From Parabacteroides sp. PH5-46 (lineage in GTDB: Bacteria > Bacteroidota > Bacteroidia > Bacteroidales > Tannerellaceae): a stretch of DNA of 64,000 bases. The stretch covers positions 232,143 through 296,142 of the forward strand of contig NZ_JARXXA010000006.1 of NCBI RefSeq assembly GCF_029892785.1, given 5' to 3'. This document shows positions 1-8,365 of this stretch, one piece after another; within the stretch, counting starts at the first letter, position 1, and each line of letters begins with the position of its first letter. The notes beneath the pieces were generated by a model. That model was not told the origin of the DNA. It was given only the letters and a program-made list of their open reading frames with translations, and searched no databases. A program made the position numbers and the translations under genes.

Positions 1-1
1 G

Positions 2-583
2 GTGTTGTATTCTATGATGAAGGATTTACGCAAGAAGCTTTCCAAGCGCCTGGAAGTGCCTCCTTTTGTGATCTTCCAGGATCCTTCGCTGGAGGCTATG
101 GCAACTACCTATCCTATTACGCTGGACGAACTGCAGAATATCCCGGGAGTAGGAGCAGGAAAGGCTAAACGTTACGGGCAGGAGTTTGTAGCGCTTATCC
201 GTAAGCATGTGGAAGAAAACGAGATTGAACGTCCGGAAGATTTACGTGTTCGCACGGTAGCCAATAAATCTAAACTGAAAGTGTCTATTGTTCAAAGTAT
301 AGACCGGAAAGTGGCATTGGATGATATTGCTCTGACTAAAGGGCTTGAGTTTACAGAGTTGTTGGACGAAATAGAAGCGATTGTTTATTCCGGAACTCGT
401 ATTAATATCGACTATTTCCTGAATGATGTAATGGACGAAGATCACATAGAGGACATCTATGAATATTTCAAAGATTCGGAAACCGACGATTTGGAAGATG
501 CCATAGAGGAGCTCGGAAGTGATTATACAGAGGAAGAGATACGTTTGGTACGTATCAAATTCCTGTCGGAAATGGCTAATTAA
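2..583 (+). CDS. recQ: ATP-dependent DNA helicase RecQ, C-terminal part
   Basis: This is the 3' end of a gene that begins before the window; the frame is open to the left edge. RecQ is a 3'-5' superfamily 2 DNA helicase used in recombination and replication-fork repair. The visible part starts with an HRDC domain (about residues 8-75), recognisable from the R-K-K-L-S-K-R...P-P-F-V-I-F start and the I-P-G-V-G-A-G-K-A-K helix-hairpin element that contacts DNA. It is followed by a roughly 110-residue acidic alpha-helical tail ending in E-M-A-N, of the kind seen after HRDC in Bacteroidales RecQ proteins. The helicase and RQC domains lie outside the window. The call rests on the HRDC domain and on the following gene order (PPIases, OstA, mutL), which is familiar from Bacteroidales genomes. 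Another HRDC protein is possible but less likely. Confidence 0.85.
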   Translation: MLYSMMKDLRKKLSKRLEVPPFVIFQDPSLEAMATTYPITLDELQNIPGVGAGKAKRYGQEFVALIRKHVEENEIERPEDLRVRTVANKSKLKVSIVQSIDRKVALDDIALTKGLEFTELLDEIEAIVYSGTRINIDYFLNDVMDEDHIEDIYEYFKDSETDDLEDAIEELGSDYTEEEIRLVRIKFLSEMAN

Positions 584-728
584 CGATCTTGATTGTTCAT
601 TTTATAGATTATAGAATATTAAAAAGTTTAAAACAATCACCTGTCAGATAATTTTTCGCGTGATTTTACGTTCTATATATTAATGTTTTGTAATGTATAG
701 TGATTATAATATGGAGAAACAATTCTTT

Positions 729-2366
729 ATGAGGAAGATACTGATAATATCATTCGTTCTTGTTTCCTTTATGGGAAGCGCTCAAATCCCTGATGATTCA
801 GTGATAATGACTGTAGCAGGGAAACAAGTACCCCTGTCTGAATTTGAGTTTATCGCCAAAAAGAACAATGAAGTGGATTTTACATCGGAAAAATCCCTGA
901 AAGAATACATTGAACTATTCAAGAATTTCAAGCTGAAAGTAGCAGACGCTGAAAGTGAGCAATTAGATCAAACTTCTGCTTTTAAACAAGAGTTGGAAGA
1001 TTATACCTCTCAACTGAAGATGAGTTATCTGTATGATAAGCAAGCAGAGGAAGATGCTGCACGTGTTATCTATGACCGGGCAAAAAACTACCTGGAAATA
1101 AGTCAGATATTGTTTCCTGTTCAGGGTCAGCACTTAGCCAAGGATACAGTAGCCGTCTATGAACAAGCAATGGAGGCGTATAACCGTATAAAGAAAGGAG
1201 AAGATTTTGATAAGGTAGGTACGGAAATGTACAGCGCCTACAGGCATCACTTAAGCCATCATGCCCATGGGCATGATCACGGCCATGCACACGCGCATGA
1301 TAACGACGACTGTGTACCTGTTGCCTATGAGTATATCCCTTGTTTTCTTCCTTTCCAAAAAGCCAAAATATTTGAAGAAAAAGCCTATACTATGAAGGTG
1401 GGCGAAGTATCTTTGCCTATACGTAGTTCAGATGGTTTTCATCTGATTTATCTGAAAAGCAAAAAGGAATTTCCGGGATTAATACGAGTAGCGAATATTC
1501 GTATTGGCTTTGAGAAGGATTCGGTGACGCGAACAAAAGAAGAAGCCCTGAAAATAGCAGAAGAAGTATATCAGAAAGCTATCTCGGGTGAAGATTTTGG
1601 CAAACTGGTAGAAGAATATACGTCCGATGAAAATGCAGGAGACGGGGCATTACCTCCTATCAGACCGGGAGAATTGATAAAGGAAATCGAGGATATTGCA
1701 TTTTCTCTTCAAAATCCGGGTGATATATCCAAGCCATTCCTTACAGAATACGGATATCATATTCTTAGATTGATCGAACGGGTTCCGAAGCCTACTTTTG
1801 AATCAGAGAAGGAAGATCTGATAGCTTCCATGAAGCGTGACGAACATAACTTTGATTTGTTCAAGGGATTTGATGAGCGCTTAAAGAAAGAGTATAACTG
1901 TACATTTTATCCGGAAGCCTATGCCGAACTTGAAAAACTAGCCGGAGAGCACTTCCCGAGCAGTAATGAGTTCTTTGATAAGGCAGTGGATATGAAGAAA
2001 ACACTGGTTGTTATAAACGGAATAGACTTCCCTCAATCAGAACTGGCTTATTATATGAACCGTTATCCCTATTCAACAAAAACATATGCCTGTGATTTCA
2101 TGCAGGAAATCTATGATCTTTTTGTGCGAGACATCGTAACAGGCCTTGAACGTGAGAATATGGATGTAAGACATCCCGAAATACCCTATCTGATGCAAGA
2201 GTACAAAGACGGAATGTTGTTGTTTGAAATAAGCAATCAGAAAGTATGGAGTCAGCCGTTGGAGCAACAAGAAGCTATTGAAAAGAAGTGGATTGCAGAG
2301 CTAAATAAGAAATATCCGGTTAAGATCAACCAGAAAGTGCTCAAGAAAATGATAATCAAAAAATAA
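729..2366 (+). CDS. Periplasmic peptidyl-prolyl cis-trans isomerase (parvulin/PpiC type) with histidine-rich loop
   Basis: This is a secreted folding chaperone/proline isomerase of the PpiC/SurA family, probably acting on outer-membrane proteins in the periplasm. The frame is open from ATG 693, with further ATGs at 711 and 729. Position 729 is preferred because it begins directly with a signal peptide (M-R-K-I-L-I-I-S-F, cleavage after G-S-A-Q). Numbering from 693, an N-terminal helical region is followed by a first parvulin-like domain (about 125-255) and a second, better conserved one (about 263-362, with V-A-N-I-R-I-G-F and Y-G-Y-H-I-L-R-L). A C-terminal helical region of about 190 residues follows. 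The first domain is interrupted by an 18-residue histidine-rich stretch with 10 His (bases 1245-1298), followed by D-N-D-D; this is unusual for the family and looks metal-binding. It is the first gene of a run with the next four, separated by 2 nt from the following one. Confidence 0.88.
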   Translation: MRKILIISFVLVSFMGSAQIPDDSVIMTVAGKQVPLSEFEFIAKKNNEVDFTSEKSLKEYIELFKNFKLKVADAESEQLDQTSAFKQELEDYTSQLKMSYLYDKQAEEDAARVIYDRAKNYLEISQILFPVQGQHLAKDTVAVYEQAMEAYNRIKKGEDFDKVGTEMYSAYRHHLSHHAHGHDHGHAHAHDNDDCVPVAYEYIPCFLPFQKAKIFEEKAYTMKVGEVSLPIRSSDGFHLIYLKSKKEFPGLIRVANIRIGFEKDSVTRTKEEALKIAEEVYQKAISGEDFGKLVEEYTSDENAGDGALPPIRPGELIKEIEDIAFSLQNPGDISKPFLTEYGYHILRLIERVPKPTFESEKEDLIASMKRDEHNFDLFKGFDERLKKEYNCTFYPEAYAELEKLAGEHFPSSNEFFDKAVDMKKTLVVINGIDFPQSELAYYMNRYPYSTKTYACDFMQEIYDLFVRDIVTGLERENMDVRHPEIPYLMQEYKDGMLLFEISNQKVWSQPLEQQEAIEKKWIAELNKKYPVKINQKVLKKMIIKK

Positions 2367-2368
2367 AG

Positions 2369-3232
2369 ATGCGAAGTAAGGCCTTCATCTTTTTAACGGG
2401 ATTTATTCTGCTATGGTGTTTTGCTTGCAAAAGAACGCAAACAATCAGTGAAGCAGACATACTTGTCAGTGTAAAAGATCGGGCACTTTACCGCTCGGAA
2501 GTGCTTAACATGATTCCGCGCGGAACTTCCTCTTCGGATAGTCTGCTAATGGCAGAAAGCTATGTAAAAAAATGGGTAAAAGACGCCTTAGTCTATGAAA
2601 TCGCTTTGCGTAATTTACGGGATGAAAAAGACGATATCGAACAGCTGGTAGAGGATTATCGTCATTCGCTTTATCGTAACCGTTACCAGGAACGACTGAT
2701 AAAAGAGCGTCTCTCTTCCAATATCAGAGAAAGTGATAAGTTAAATTATTACGAGGAAAATCAAAAAAAGTTTACTCTGGACAAAGGGCTGATCAAAGGA
2801 CTTTTCCTGAAAGTTCCTGCAAATGCTCCCGGATTGTTGGAGGTGAAAGAATGGTACAAGTCCAGCTCGGAAGAATCGTTAGAGAAAATTGAGAAATATA
2901 GTATACAGAATGCCAATATTTATGACTACTTTTACGACAGATGGATTGACTTTGACGAAGTAATGGATAATATACCTGTCCGGATACCGGATGCCAACAC
3001 TTTTCTCAAGAATAATAAAACGATTGAAGTGTCGGATAGTAGTTTTTGTTATTTGTTGAACATTAAAGAGTATATACCTGCCGGAAATGTAGCTCCTTAC
3101 GAATATGCAGAGTCTCAAATCATGGAAATGCTGATTAATCAGCGGAAAATGGAATTTTTGAAAAACTTCGAAAACGAATTGTATAATGATGCGATAAAGA
3201 ATGGCGACGTTGTTTTTAACAATGAGCCATAA
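2369..3232 (+). CDS. SurA-like periplasmic lipoprotein, PPIase-associated
   Basis: A 287-residue lipoprotein: the signal peptide ends in a lipobox with Cys20 (W-C-F-A-C), followed by K-R-T-Q. No acidic residues follow the Cys, so it is more likely retained in the periplasm than sent to the cell surface. The body resembles the N-terminal chaperone region of SurA/PpiC proteins (I-L-V-S-V-K-D-R-A-L-Y-R-S-E-V near the N-terminus, then a long helical segment with Y-R-H-S-L-Y-R-N-R-Y), but a convincing parvulin domain is not visible. It lies between two PPIases, starts 2 nt after the upstream stop and ends 24 nt before surA, so the three genes are probably co-transcribed. Likely role: a non-catalytic partner chaperone in outer-membrane protein delivery. 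The exact function is unknown. Confidence 0.8.
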   Translation: MRSKAFIFLTGFILLWCFACKRTQTISEADILVSVKDRALYRSEVLNMIPRGTSSSDSLLMAESYVKKWVKDALVYEIALRNLRDEKDDIEQLVEDYRHSLYRNRYQERLIKERLSSNIRESDKLNYYEENQKKFTLDKGLIKGLFLKVPANAPGLLEVKEWYKSSSEESLEKIEKYSIQNANIYDYFYDRWIDFDEVMDNIPVRIPDANTFLKNNKTIEVSDSSFCYLLNIKEYIPAGNVAPYEYAESQIMEMLINQRKMEFLKNFENELYNDAIKNGDVVFNNEP

Positions 3233-3256
3233 ATGCTCAACAATAAAAGAGTATAA

Positions 3257-4621
3257 ATGATGAAAAAGATTTTTACTGTATTTTTTCTTGCCTGTTGCCT
3301 CCTAAGCTTGAATGCTCAGGAAAACGTGATTGATGAAATAGTGTGGGTGGTAGGAGATGATGCTATTTTGCGCTCTGATATTGAATCACAACGTTTGTAT
3401 ATGCAAAATGAAGGGGTACGTATGGATGGAGATCCCTATTGTGTAATACCGGAAGAGATGGCTGTGCAAAAGCTCTATCTGAACCAGGCTAAGATAGACA
3501 GTGTAGACGTAAGTGAAACACAGGTTCTTCAGAATGTGGATCAATGGATGAACTTTGCCATGAACCAGATAGGCTCTAAGGAGAAAATGGAAGAATATTT
3601 CAACAAAAAATATTCTCAGATCAAGGAAGAACGGAAGGAGATGGTAAGAGAACAGCAAATTGTCCAGCAAATGCAGCGGACATTGGTGGAAAATATAAAG
3701 CTAACTCCTGCAGATGTCCGGAAATTCTACAATCAAATACCAAAGGATAGTTTACCCAATATCCCTACAACAGTGGAAGTGCAAATCGTAACGCTTGAGC
3801 CTAAGATCCCATTTGAAGAGACAGATGCTATCAAAGCCCGCTTACGTGATTTCACAGAACAGATTACAAGTGGTAAGATGGAATTCTCTACCTTGGCGCG
3901 TTTGTATTCGGAAGATGTAGAGTCTGCAAAAAGAGGGGGAGAGCTTGGTTTTATGGGGAAAACAAACCTGTTGCCCGAATTTGCCAACGTAGCCTTCAAT
4001 CTCAACGACCCGAAGCGCGTATCTAATATTGTAGAAACGGAATATGGATTTCATATTATCCAGCTTATCGAAAAGCGGGGAGACCGTATCAATTGCCGAC
4101 ATATCTTGCTGCGTCCGAAGGTATCAGAGCGGGAAATCGTAGAAGCGACTACTCGTTTGGATTCTCTGTATAATGACCTGCAGGCTAATAAATTTAGTTT
4201 TGAAGAAGCTGCTACGTTTGTATCATACGACAAAGATACCCGTAACAATAAGGGTTTGATGATCAATCAAAATTATGAAGGAAACAACTTTGGTACGCCT
4301 AAATTTGAAATGCAGGAGTTGCCACAGGAAATCGGTAAGATCATCTATAATATGCAGATAGGTGAAATGTCAAAACCATTCACCATGCTGACTAGCAAGC
4401 AGAAAGAAGTAGTAGCCATTGTAAAACTGAAAGCCAGAACAGACGCTCACAAAGCGAATATGACAGATGACTATCAGGCATTAAAAGCAATGGTTGAAGA
4501 TCAAAAGAGAGAAGAGTTACTCAAAAACTGGATCATCCAAAAGCAAAAAACGACCTATGTACGCATTAGCGATGGATGGAAGAATTGTGACTTTAAGTAT
4601 CCAGGCTGGATCAAAGAATGA
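3257..4621 (+). CDS. surA: Peptidyl-prolyl isomerase/chaperone SurA
   Basis: A 454-residue periplasmic chaperone for outer-membrane proteins. The signal peptide (M-M-K-K-I-F-T-V-F-F, cleavage after N-A-Q) is followed by the SurA N-terminal domain (about 22-170, I-V-W-V-V-G-D-D-A-I-L-R-S-D-I) and two parvulin domains (about 175-280 and 285-390). The first is the stronger (G-G-E-L-G-F-M-G and Y-G-F-H-I-I-Q-L-I-E), and the second begins with the C-R-H-I-L-L motif. The length and order match SurA. ATG codons at 3257 and 3260 are adjacent and either could be used. The stop codon overlaps the ATG of the OstA-like gene (ATGA), which suggests translational coupling of OMP chaperone and LPS transport functions. 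Confidence 0.9.
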   Translation: MMKKIFTVFFLACCLLSLNAQENVIDEIVWVVGDDAILRSDIESQRLYMQNEGVRMDGDPYCVIPEEMAVQKLYLNQAKIDSVDVSETQVLQNVDQWMNFAMNQIGSKEKMEEYFNKKYSQIKEERKEMVREQQIVQQMQRTLVENIKLTPADVRKFYNQIPKDSLPNIPTTVEVQIVTLEPKIPFEETDAIKARLRDFTEQITSGKMEFSTLARLYSEDVESAKRGGELGFMGKTNLLPEFANVAFNLNDPKRVSNIVETEYGFHIIQLIEKRGDRINCRHILLRPKVSEREIVEATTRLDSLYNDLQANKFSFEEAATFVSYDKDTRNNKGLMINQNYEGNNFGTPKFEMQELPQEIGKIIYNMQIGEMSKPFTMLTSKQKEVVAIVKLKARTDAHKANMTDDYQALKAMVEDQKREELLKNWIIQKQKTTYVRISDGWKNCDFKYPGWIKE

Positions 4622-6192
4622 GAAAAACAGGCATTTTATTTTCGTTAATCGCTTTTCACCTGCTTTTCTTTTGTGCTTTTGCGCAAATGCAAGACAGTAC
4701 TGCCACCAGAAAGAAGATTTATCTGGAGCATTCAAAAACCTTGTCTTTTGATGAAAATATAAATCCTGACGCTCAGATTCTGGTCGGAGATGTTCGTTTC
4801 CGGCACGATAGTTCCTACATGTATTGTGATAGCGCATACTATTACGAGGCTTCTAATTCTTTGGAGGCCTTTAGCAATGTGCGGATGGAGCAGGGAGATA
4901 CCTTGTTCATTTACGGGAACTGGTTGTTTTATGACGGAAATATACAGTTAGCGCGTTTGCGTGAGAATGTCCGGATGGAGAATAATCAGGTTACTCTTTT
5001 TACAGACAGTCTTAATTACGACCGGATATCGAACATCGGCTATTATTTTGACGGAGGTTTGATTGTAGACGAAGACAACGAACTTTCGTCATACTACGGG
5101 CAATATTCTCCGGATACCAAACTCGCTATTTTCAACGATAGCGTACGACTGGAAAACCCTCAATTTATCTTATACTCAGATACCCTTCATTACGATACGA
5201 ATACTAAGATAGCCACAATACTGGGGCCCTCTGTCATCGAGTCGGATAGCGGTACGATTCATTCTTCGCGTGGCTGGTATAATACGGAAACAAATGTTTC
5301 TCTTTTGCTGGATCGTTCGCAGGTATTGTCGGGCGATCGCTTGTTGATGGGTGATTCGATTGTTTATGATCGGGAAAGCGGTTTCTCGGAGGTCTTTGGC
5401 AATATGTTCCTGCAAGATACTGCACAAATGATCATATTAGAAGGAAAATACGGTTATTACAATGAAAAGACAGAGTATGCCTTTGCCACAGATAGTGCCC
5501 GTTTCCTAGAGTATTCTCAGGGAGATACGTTATATCTGCATGCCGATACGTTATTGATGGAAACGGTAGACTCTACCTTCCGTGAGATAAAGGCTTATTA
5601 TGGAGTGCGTTTTTACCGGATAGACTTACAGGGTGTTTGTGATTCCATGCAATTCAATACGCGCGACTCGGTGTTGTATTTGTACACCGATCCGGTAGTA
5701 TGGAATGAGACCTATCAGCTATATGGCGATACCATTGTTGTTCACATGAATGACAGTACAGTAGACTATGCCCATGTTATCCAGTTTGCCTTTGCCGTGC
5801 AGGAAGCAGATTCTTCTTACTATAACCAGGTAAAAGGGAACGACCTGAAAGCCTATTTTAATGGTAAGTCCGTAAGCCGAATAGACGTAAGCGGAAATGC
5901 GGAGTCTATCTATTACCCCTTGGAGGATGATGGAGCCAAGATTGGGCTGAATGAAACAAAAAGCGCCTATCTTTCTGTTTGGCTGGAAGATAATAAACTG
6001 GAAAAGCTCAAGTTATGGCCGGAAGCAGAAGGCACACTGACACCTATTCCGGATTTGCGCCCCGATCAGAAAACCCTGAAAGACTTTTACTGGTTCGACT
6101 ATTTGCGCCCCAAAAACAAAGATGATATTTATAACGTTGTGAAAAGAAAAAGCGGAGATGCTCCGAAAAGAAGCAATAAATTCGTACATTAG
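4618..6192 (+). CDS. OstA-like (LptA/LptD N-domain) LPS transport protein
   Basis: A 524-residue secreted protein. After the signal peptide (cleavage after C-A-F-A-Q) comes a long series of short beta-strand repeats of the OstA/LptA jellyroll type. These include repeated 'V-x-F-x-x-D-S-x-x-x-Y-C-D-S-A-x-Y' and 'L-x-x-D-S-L-N/H-Y-D' units, in which aspartate-serine pairs recur about every 20-25 residues. Such proteins form the periplasmic bridge that carries lipopolysaccharide to the LptD translocon; a likely LptD is encoded at 38.7 kb. The start overlaps the surA stop by 4 nt. The C-terminus (after about residue 470) is basic and lacks the repeats. It is longer than classical LptA (about 180 residues), as is usual in Bacteroidales. 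Confidence 0.85.
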   Translation: MRKTGILFSLIAFHLLFFCAFAQMQDSTATRKKIYLEHSKTLSFDENINPDAQILVGDVRFRHDSSYMYCDSAYYYEASNSLEAFSNVRMEQGDTLFIYGNWLFYDGNIQLARLRENVRMENNQVTLFTDSLNYDRISNIGYYFDGGLIVDEDNELSSYYGQYSPDTKLAIFNDSVRLENPQFILYSDTLHYDTNTKIATILGPSVIESDSGTIHSSRGWYNTETNVSLLLDRSQVLSGDRLLMGDSIVYDRESGFSEVFGNMFLQDTAQMIILEGKYGYYNEKTEYAFATDSARFLEYSQGDTLYLHADTLLMETVDSTFREIKAYYGVRFYRIDLQGVCDSMQFNTRDSVLYLYTDPVVWNETYQLYGDTIVVHMNDSTVDYAHVIQFAFAVQEADSSYYNQVKGNDLKAYFNGKSVSRIDVSGNAESIYYPLEDDGAKIGLNETKSAYLSVWLEDNKLEKLKLWPEAEGTLTPIPDLRPDQKTLKDFYWFDYLRPKNKDDIYNVVKRKSGDAPKRSNKFVH

Positions 6193-6220
6193 CAGTTGTA
6201 TTTACTAAACGTATAAAATC

Positions 6221-6529
6221 ATGGCATTTTTCTCATTTTATAGTGTACGTAAACCCCGTCAATTTGAGCATAAGCCCATTTATTGGGATCCTCGTAAGGA
6301 GGATCTGGAGGATCGTACGCGCAGAATTAAGCGCGAGCTGGGAGTGCTGGATGACCCCCTTGATGAATATAAGCCCGATATAAAAGGTAAGTTTATAGAA
6401 GGAACAACACACCTGAAGAAAAGCCAGATGAGGGGGGATGACACCCGTAGCCGGAAATACAAGAATGTAAAATTGGCTGTTGCTCTGGCTGTATTGGCTG
6501 CATTATTATGGATTTTGTTTTTTAAATGA
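6221..6529 (+). CDS. Small tail-anchored membrane protein (conserved hypothetical)
   Basis: A 102-residue protein with no recognised domain. The N-terminal 78 residues are hydrophilic and highly charged (R-K-E-D-L-E-D-R-T-R-R-I-K-R-E-L). The C-terminus is a single hydrophobic helix (about 83-100, ending L-L-W-I-L-F-F-K), so it should be inserted by its tail with the charged part in the cytoplasm. Its stop overlaps the mutL start codon (ATGA at 6526-6529), and it follows the OstA-like gene by 28 nt. The position between the LPS-transport gene and mutL is a conserved arrangement in Bacteroidales as far as I recall. No function can be assigned. Confidence 0.75.
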   Translation: MAFFSFYSVRKPRQFEHKPIYWDPRKEDLEDRTRRIKRELGVLDDPLDEYKPDIKGKFIEGTTHLKKSQMRGDDTRSRKYKNVKLAVALAVLAALLWILFFK

Positions 6530-8358
6530 GCGATATAATTCATTTACTGCCGGATAGTATTGCAAACCAAATTGCCGCAGGAGAAGTTATCCAGCGTCCG
6601 GCTTCTGTTGTTAAAGAATTAATAGAGAATGCAGTAGATGCAGGAGCTACTTGTATTCAGGTAAACATAAAAGATGCGGGACGAACCCTGATCCAGGTCA
6701 TAGACAATGGAAAAGGAATGTCGGAAACAGACGCCAGAATGGCCTTTGAAAGGCATGCTACCTCCAAGATTAATTCAGCAGACGATCTTTTTGCCCTGCA
6801 TACCATGGGTTTTCGTGGAGAAGCGCTGGCTTCTATAGCTGCCGTTGCACATGTGGAATTGCGCACCAGACTTAAAGGTGCAGAGCTGGGTACGCGTATA
6901 TTGCTGCAAGGCTCCACTGTAGAGGAAGCCATCGCCGACTCCTGTGTAGAAGGCAGTATCTTTTCGGTTAAAAACTTGTTTTTCAATGTTCCCGCACGGC
7001 GTAAGTTCTTAAAGTCGAATGAAGCGGAGTTTCGCCATATTATCCAGGAATTTGAACGTGTTGCACTTGTCAACCACCATATAGAACTATCTCTTTATCA
7101 TAATGATATGGAGATATTTAACCTGCCAGAGTCTGGCTTGCGGCAGCGTATTGTGAATATTTTCGGGAAAGCGATCAACCAGAAACTGCTTTCTCTGGAA
7201 GCCCAGACCTCAATGGTTACAATCTCAGGCTTTGTAGGAACACCGGACTCTGTAAAGAAGCGGGGGGCTCTGCAATTCTTTTTTGTGAATGGGCGCTTTA
7301 TGAAGCATCCCTATTTCCACCGGGCTATCATGCAAGCCTATGAGCAACTGATTCCTACGGGTGAGATGCCGAACTATTTCATCTATTTCACACTGGATCC
7401 TTCAGCCATTGATGTAAACATCCATCCGGCGAAAACCGAGATCAAGTTTGAAGACGAACAGATGATCTGGCAAATCCTGATGGCGGCAGTACGGGAAGCT
7501 CTGGCCAAGTCTAATGCGATCCCTACGATTGACTTTGATAAGGAAAACGCAATCGACATTCCAACTTACAATCCTTCGGAAAATACACGTCCTCTGCAGA
7601 TTCCCCAAGTTCAGATAAACCCGGATTATAATCCGTTTAAAACGACATCGTCTTCCTATAAGAAGGAAGAATTTGACTGGGCTTCCTTATATCAGGGCTT
7701 CAATAAGGAAACAGAATCCGCGAATGTTTTTCCGGAAACAGAGATAGAAACCGTATCTACGCAAGATATGCCGGAAACAGACCTTTTCGGTGAGTTGTCG
7801 GGTGCATACTATCAATACAAAGGCAGATACATCGTTACTTCCCTGAAATCCGGCCTGGCATTGATCGATCAATATCGTGCCCATGTCCGCATCTTGTACG
7901 ATCAATACCTGCAGAATATCAGTCAACAAAAGGGAGCTTCTCAGAAGTTACTCTTCCCCGAGATTGTATCCTTTACCTCCGATGAGGCTGCCATGCTTCC
8001 GCTCATTCTAGACGATTTGTATTATATCGGCTTTGATTTGAGCGATTTAGGGAGCAATAGCTATGCCGTTAATGGAGTGCCGGCAGGTATGGAGAGCTCA
8101 GACCCCGTTACTTTAATTAAAGATGCTGTCAGTCATGCTATTGAGACCGGTTGCAAGGCGCATGAAGAGATATGCGAAGCAATAGCTTTGTCATTGGCTA
8201 AAGCGGCGGCTATCCGCCCGGGCAAAACCCTTTCAGCCGACGAGGTTAATCACCTGATCGCCTCCTTGTTCTCATCGCCATCTTCCTCTTATACGCCTGA
8301 TGGCAAGCCTATTTTGCTGATATTAGGCGATGACGAGTTAGACAAACGCTTTAAGTAA
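6526..8358 (+). CDS. mutL: DNA mismatch repair protein MutL
   Basis: A 610-residue MutL. The N-terminal GHKL ATPase is intact: E-L-I-E-N-A-V-D-A-G (about 34), D-N-G-K-G-M and G-F-R-G-E-A-L-A-S-I. It is followed by the S5-like transducer domain (F-F-V-N-G-R-F, then V-N-I-H-P-A-K-T-E-I-K-F) and a C-terminal dimerisation domain (about 425-605). MutL couples MutS mismatch recognition to strand excision. The endonuclease signature D-Q-H-A-x-x-E-x-x-x-x-E of MutH-less bacteria reads D-Q-Y-R-A-H-V-R-I-L-Y-D here (from residue 448). The zinc-site motif C-P-H-G-R-P reads T-P-D-G-K-P (590-595), and the A-C-K/R motif reads L-A-K. The nuclease site therefore appears lost. The start overlaps the preceding stop. 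It converges with the DUF4249 gene 8 nt away. Confidence 0.95.
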   Translation: MSDIIHLLPDSIANQIAAGEVIQRPASVVKELIENAVDAGATCIQVNIKDAGRTLIQVIDNGKGMSETDARMAFERHATSKINSADDLFALHTMGFRGEALASIAAVAHVELRTRLKGAELGTRILLQGSTVEEAIADSCVEGSIFSVKNLFFNVPARRKFLKSNEAEFRHIIQEFERVALVNHHIELSLYHNDMEIFNLPESGLRQRIVNIFGKAINQKLLSLEAQTSMVTISGFVGTPDSVKKRGALQFFFVNGRFMKHPYFHRAIMQAYEQLIPTGEMPNYFIYFTLDPSAIDVNIHPAKTEIKFEDEQMIWQILMAAVREALAKSNAIPTIDFDKENAIDIPTYNPSENTRPLQIPQVQINPDYNPFKTTSSSYKKEEFDWASLYQGFNKETESANVFPETEIETVSTQDMPETDLFGELSGAYYQYKGRYIVTSLKSGLALIDQYRAHVRILYDQYLQNISQQKGASQKLLFPEIVSFTSDEAAMLPLILDDLYYIGFDLSDLGSNSYAVNGVPAGMESSDPVTLIKDAVSHAIETGCKAHEEICEAIALSLAKAAAIRPGKTLSADEVNHLIASLFSSPSSSYTPDGKPILLILGDDELDKRFK

Positions 8359-8365
8359 GAACTTT

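Noticed and set aside
693..728. Upstream start codons (693, 711) for the first PPIase
   Set aside because: They would put a charged extension in front of a standard signal peptide that begins at 729. They remain possible but are less likely.
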